From contig NZ_CAMLOV010000153.1 of assembly GCF_946481715.1 (NCBI RefSeq), forward strand, positions 1 through 13,728: a stretch of DNA of 13,728 nt, given 5' to 3'. Under the pieces are notes generated by a model that was not told the DNA's origin, did not search any database, and saw only the letters and a program-made list of their open reading frames with translations. Positions 12,469 through 13,728 of the stretch are shown here, piece after piece; position 1 is the first letter of the stretch, and each line of letters opens with the position of its first letter. Both the position numbers and the translations under genes were made by a program. This DNA comes from an uncultured Mucilaginibacter sp. (lineage in GTDB: Bacteria; Bacteroidota; Bacteroidia; Sphingobacteriales; Sphingobacteriaceae).

Positions 12469-12603
12469 TTTAATAAATGTTTATTTGTTAAAATTTTTGT
12501 CGGTTAACCTAATTGTTTTTAAATGTAAAGGTTGTTGTTGAATAATCAGCTTATTAAGAGTAAAAATAACTAAAATCACTTTTAATAAAAATATCTTTTG
12601 AAT

Positions 12604-13164
12604 TTATTCTGAGGGGTCGCCAATAGTACTGTTGCTTTCTGTAAATTCCTTTAGCTGTGGCAGTTCGGTGATATTGTTTATGCCAAAATAGTCCATAAAA
12701 AGGCTGCTGGTGCCGTAGAGGATAGGTTTGCCAACGCTTTCGGCCTTGCCGGTAATCGCAATCAACTCTTTTTCCAGGAGTTTTTGTATCGAATAATCGC
12801 AGTTTACGCCGCGTATTTGCTCCACATCCAGCTTGGTTACGGGTTGCTTATACGCAATAATTGCCAGGGTTTCCAAAGCTGCCTGGCTCAGTTTCTTTTT
12901 AGAGCGCTGTAGTTGCAACAGGCTGATAACCGGGTGGAACTTTTTTTTGGTGAGGAACTGATACCCGTTATTGATCTTCACCACCTCGATAGCGTACTGG
13001 CTTTCGCCATATTTTGCCCGGATGGCATCTATATGGGTGTTTACCTCATCGGCAGTAAAATCATGCTCAAACGCCGCCTGCAGGCAATACAGTATCTCTT
13101 CTGTACGGATACCCTGTTCTGACGCGAAAATGAGTGCCTCAATGTATTGCCCGATATCTTCCAT
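12604..13164 (-). CDS. scpB: Segregation and condensation protein B (ScpB)
   Basis: A 186-residue winged-helix protein of the ScpB family, the subunit that dimerises on ScpA in the SMC-ScpAB condensin and helps chromosome segregation. EDIGQYIEALIFASEQGIRTEEI is the typical first helix and wing. GYQFLTKKKFHPVI near 80 leads to the second winged helix, which carries the signature LSQAALETLAIIAYKQPVT (about 100-118) and DVEQIRGVN, then GKAESVGKPILYGTSSLFMDYFG, the usual ScpB end. ATG 13164 is preferred; the TTG at 13173 would add only three residues. A -7-like TATATTTG ends six bases before this ATG, so the mRNA could be almost leaderless. ScpA is not in the window. Confidence 0.95.
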   Translation of the reverse strand: MEDIGQYIEALIFASEQGIRTEEILYCLQAAFEHDFTADEVNTHIDAIRAKYGESQYAIEVVKINNGYQFLTKKKFHPVISLLQLQRSKKKLSQAALETLAIIAYKQPVTKLDVEQIRGVNCDYSIQKLLEKELIAITGKAESVGKPILYGTSSLFMDYFGINNITELPQLKEFTESNSTIGDPSE

Positions 13165-13237
13165 GCGCTGCAAATATATAATTTAAGCGGAAAGAGGGGA
13201 AGGCGGAATTTAGAAAGTCAGTGAAGTCCGAAAGAAA

Positions 13238-13280
13238 GATATCGAATTATTCGATGTTCAACATTCGGCGTTCGATATTC
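13238..13280. repeat. TTCGAT-type dispersed repeat stretch
   Basis: TTCGATGTTC (13250-13259) recurs as TTCGATATTC (13271-13280), period 21, with ATTCGGCG in between and ATATCGAATT before. Such TTCGATATTC/ATTCGG stretches are scattered between genes in this group of bacteria, as far as I know. It lies in the 120-bp gap between ScpB and the 79-aa gene. Confidence 0.45.
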
Positions 13281-13285
13281 AAAAA

Positions 13286-13525
13286 TCAAACCCAGTGGTG
13301 CGCCTCTATCTCATCGGCAAGCAGGTTTAAAACCTCCGGGTCTACTACGCCGGTATCCTTACAAATATGCAGGATATGGTGCTCATCCGGGTTAAAACCG
13401 GCAACTAATTCGCCGTTGTGGAACACATCAAACTTGCAATGCATATGCTCGTGATGCGGATAATCGTTTATCTCGAACTGGAAAGTTTCGTCGTCTTTGG
13501 TGATGCTGAGGATGTGGCTTTTCAT
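13286..13525 (-). CDS. Conserved hypothetical 79-aa His-rich protein
   Basis: A small soluble protein, MKSHILSITKDDETFQFEIN followed by a His-rich centre (DYPHHEHMHCKFDVF), GELVAGFNPDEHHILHICKD and an end with IEAHHWV. It has nine or more His and two Cys residues in 79, which could bind metal, but the spacing fits no zinc motif I recognise. The beta-strand-like first half with Phe/Tyr alternation suggests a small beta fold. Function unknown. It is preceded on its own strand by the repeat at the window's right edge. Confidence 0.7.
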   Translation of the reverse strand: MKSHILSITKDDETFQFEINDYPHHEHMHCKFDVFHNGELVAGFNPDEHHILHICKDTGVVDPEVLNLLADEIEAHHWV

Positions 13526-13594
13526 GATAGATTAACAGGAGGGGAGGGGAGATTGTTTGCTTACAATGCATTGCATCGATTCTTCCCAACGTTC

Positions 13595-13681
13595 TTGCGA
13601 GGTACGAAGCAATCTCTACGTTTGCAGATCCGGATTTGCAAAGCTGCTCTGCTCACCGGGAGATTGCTTCGTACCTCGCAA
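13595..13681. repeat. REP-like element: 22-bp perfect inverted repeat
   Basis: The left arm at 13595-13616 (starting TTGCGAGGTACGAAGC) and the right arm at 13660-13681 (starting GAGATTGCTTCGTACC) are perfect reverse complements over 22 bp around a 43-base loop. The loop has its own small hairpin, TTTGCA/TGCAAA (13621-13642). The GAGATTGCTTCGTACCTCGC word is a familiar dispersed palindromic repeat in many Bacteroidota genomes (from memory). No ORF is credible across it. Confidence 0.8.
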
Positions 13682-13728
13682 TTGTAAAGGTCAGATAATT
13701 CGGTAACAGAATTAGCTTTATATAACAA

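Noticed and set aside
12211..12507. 98-aa plus-strand frame rich in Val/Ile/Phe opposite the Asp-rich gene
   Set aside because: It is the mirror of repeated Asp codons, and the minus-strand gene has its own start and terminator.

Overview
The window looks like chromosomal DNA of a Sphingobacteriaceae-type Bacteroidota, with Mucilaginibacter or Pedobacter the best guess. The reasons are the family content (GxGYxYP protein, large GNAT protein, ScpB, an Asp-rich small protein), exported proteins with AQ-type signal peptide ends, mostly weak Shine-Dalgarno sites, and one clear Bacteroidota promoter of the TTTG-N20-TAnnTTTG type. Two dispersed intergenic repeat types that I associate with this group are also present. 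The taxon is an inference; no rRNA or marker gene beyond ScpB is present.

Layout. 1-2331 (+): the tail of an unidentified gene, a Crp/Fnr-type regulator, an exported metallo-beta-lactamase-fold protein with altered metal ligands, and a SnoaL-like protein. 2464-4050 (+): an exported GxGYxYP protein. 4126-5437 (-): an ArsR regulator, an AHSA1/SRPBCC protein and a VOC/PhnB-like protein, probably one operon, with a promoter/operator that can be read directly. 5569-6315 (-): an array of six structured RNA units lying directly downstream, on the same strand, of a full-length Ro60/Rsr (TROVE + vWA) gene at 6367-7950. 8147-9857 (+): an exported protein of unknown function with thioester-domain-like motifs, and a DoxX-like membrane protein. 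10016-10210 (-): a 64-aa conserved small protein. 10706-11047 (+): an XRE regulator with a coiled-coil tail. 11068-13525 (-): a large GNAT acetyltransferase, an acidic Asp-rich small protein, ScpB and a 79-aa His-rich protein. The right edge holds a 22-bp perfect inverted repeat of REP type.

The main discovery is the Ro60-RNA array. All six units begin with the same gap-free 28-nt block: RRGRTGCCGTARA, then five variable bases, then GTTACTTCG. The variable bases differ between units, yet each pairs with its own unit's 3' strand, so the stem is supported by compensatory change. The stem has a lower helix, a bulged U, a G-C/C-G step, an internal loop and an upper helix, as expected for a Y RNA Ro-binding stem. 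Five of the six units carry tRNA-like arms inside this stem. Two are circularly permuted tRNA mimics (T arm, capped acceptor, D arm, GNRA or short hairpin), one is permuted through the D loop, one is collinear (D, anticodon-like, T), one keeps the T arm and an acceptor-like helix, and one is a bare stem-loop. Ro60 proteins elsewhere use Y RNAs, including the tRNA-mimicking YrlA class, to gate RNA access and tether effectors such as PNPase. A cassette of six diversified Y RNAs beside one Ro60 gene suggests exchangeable effector modules on one Ro platform. That functional reading is inference; the repeats, covariation and tRNA-like arms are visible in the sequence.
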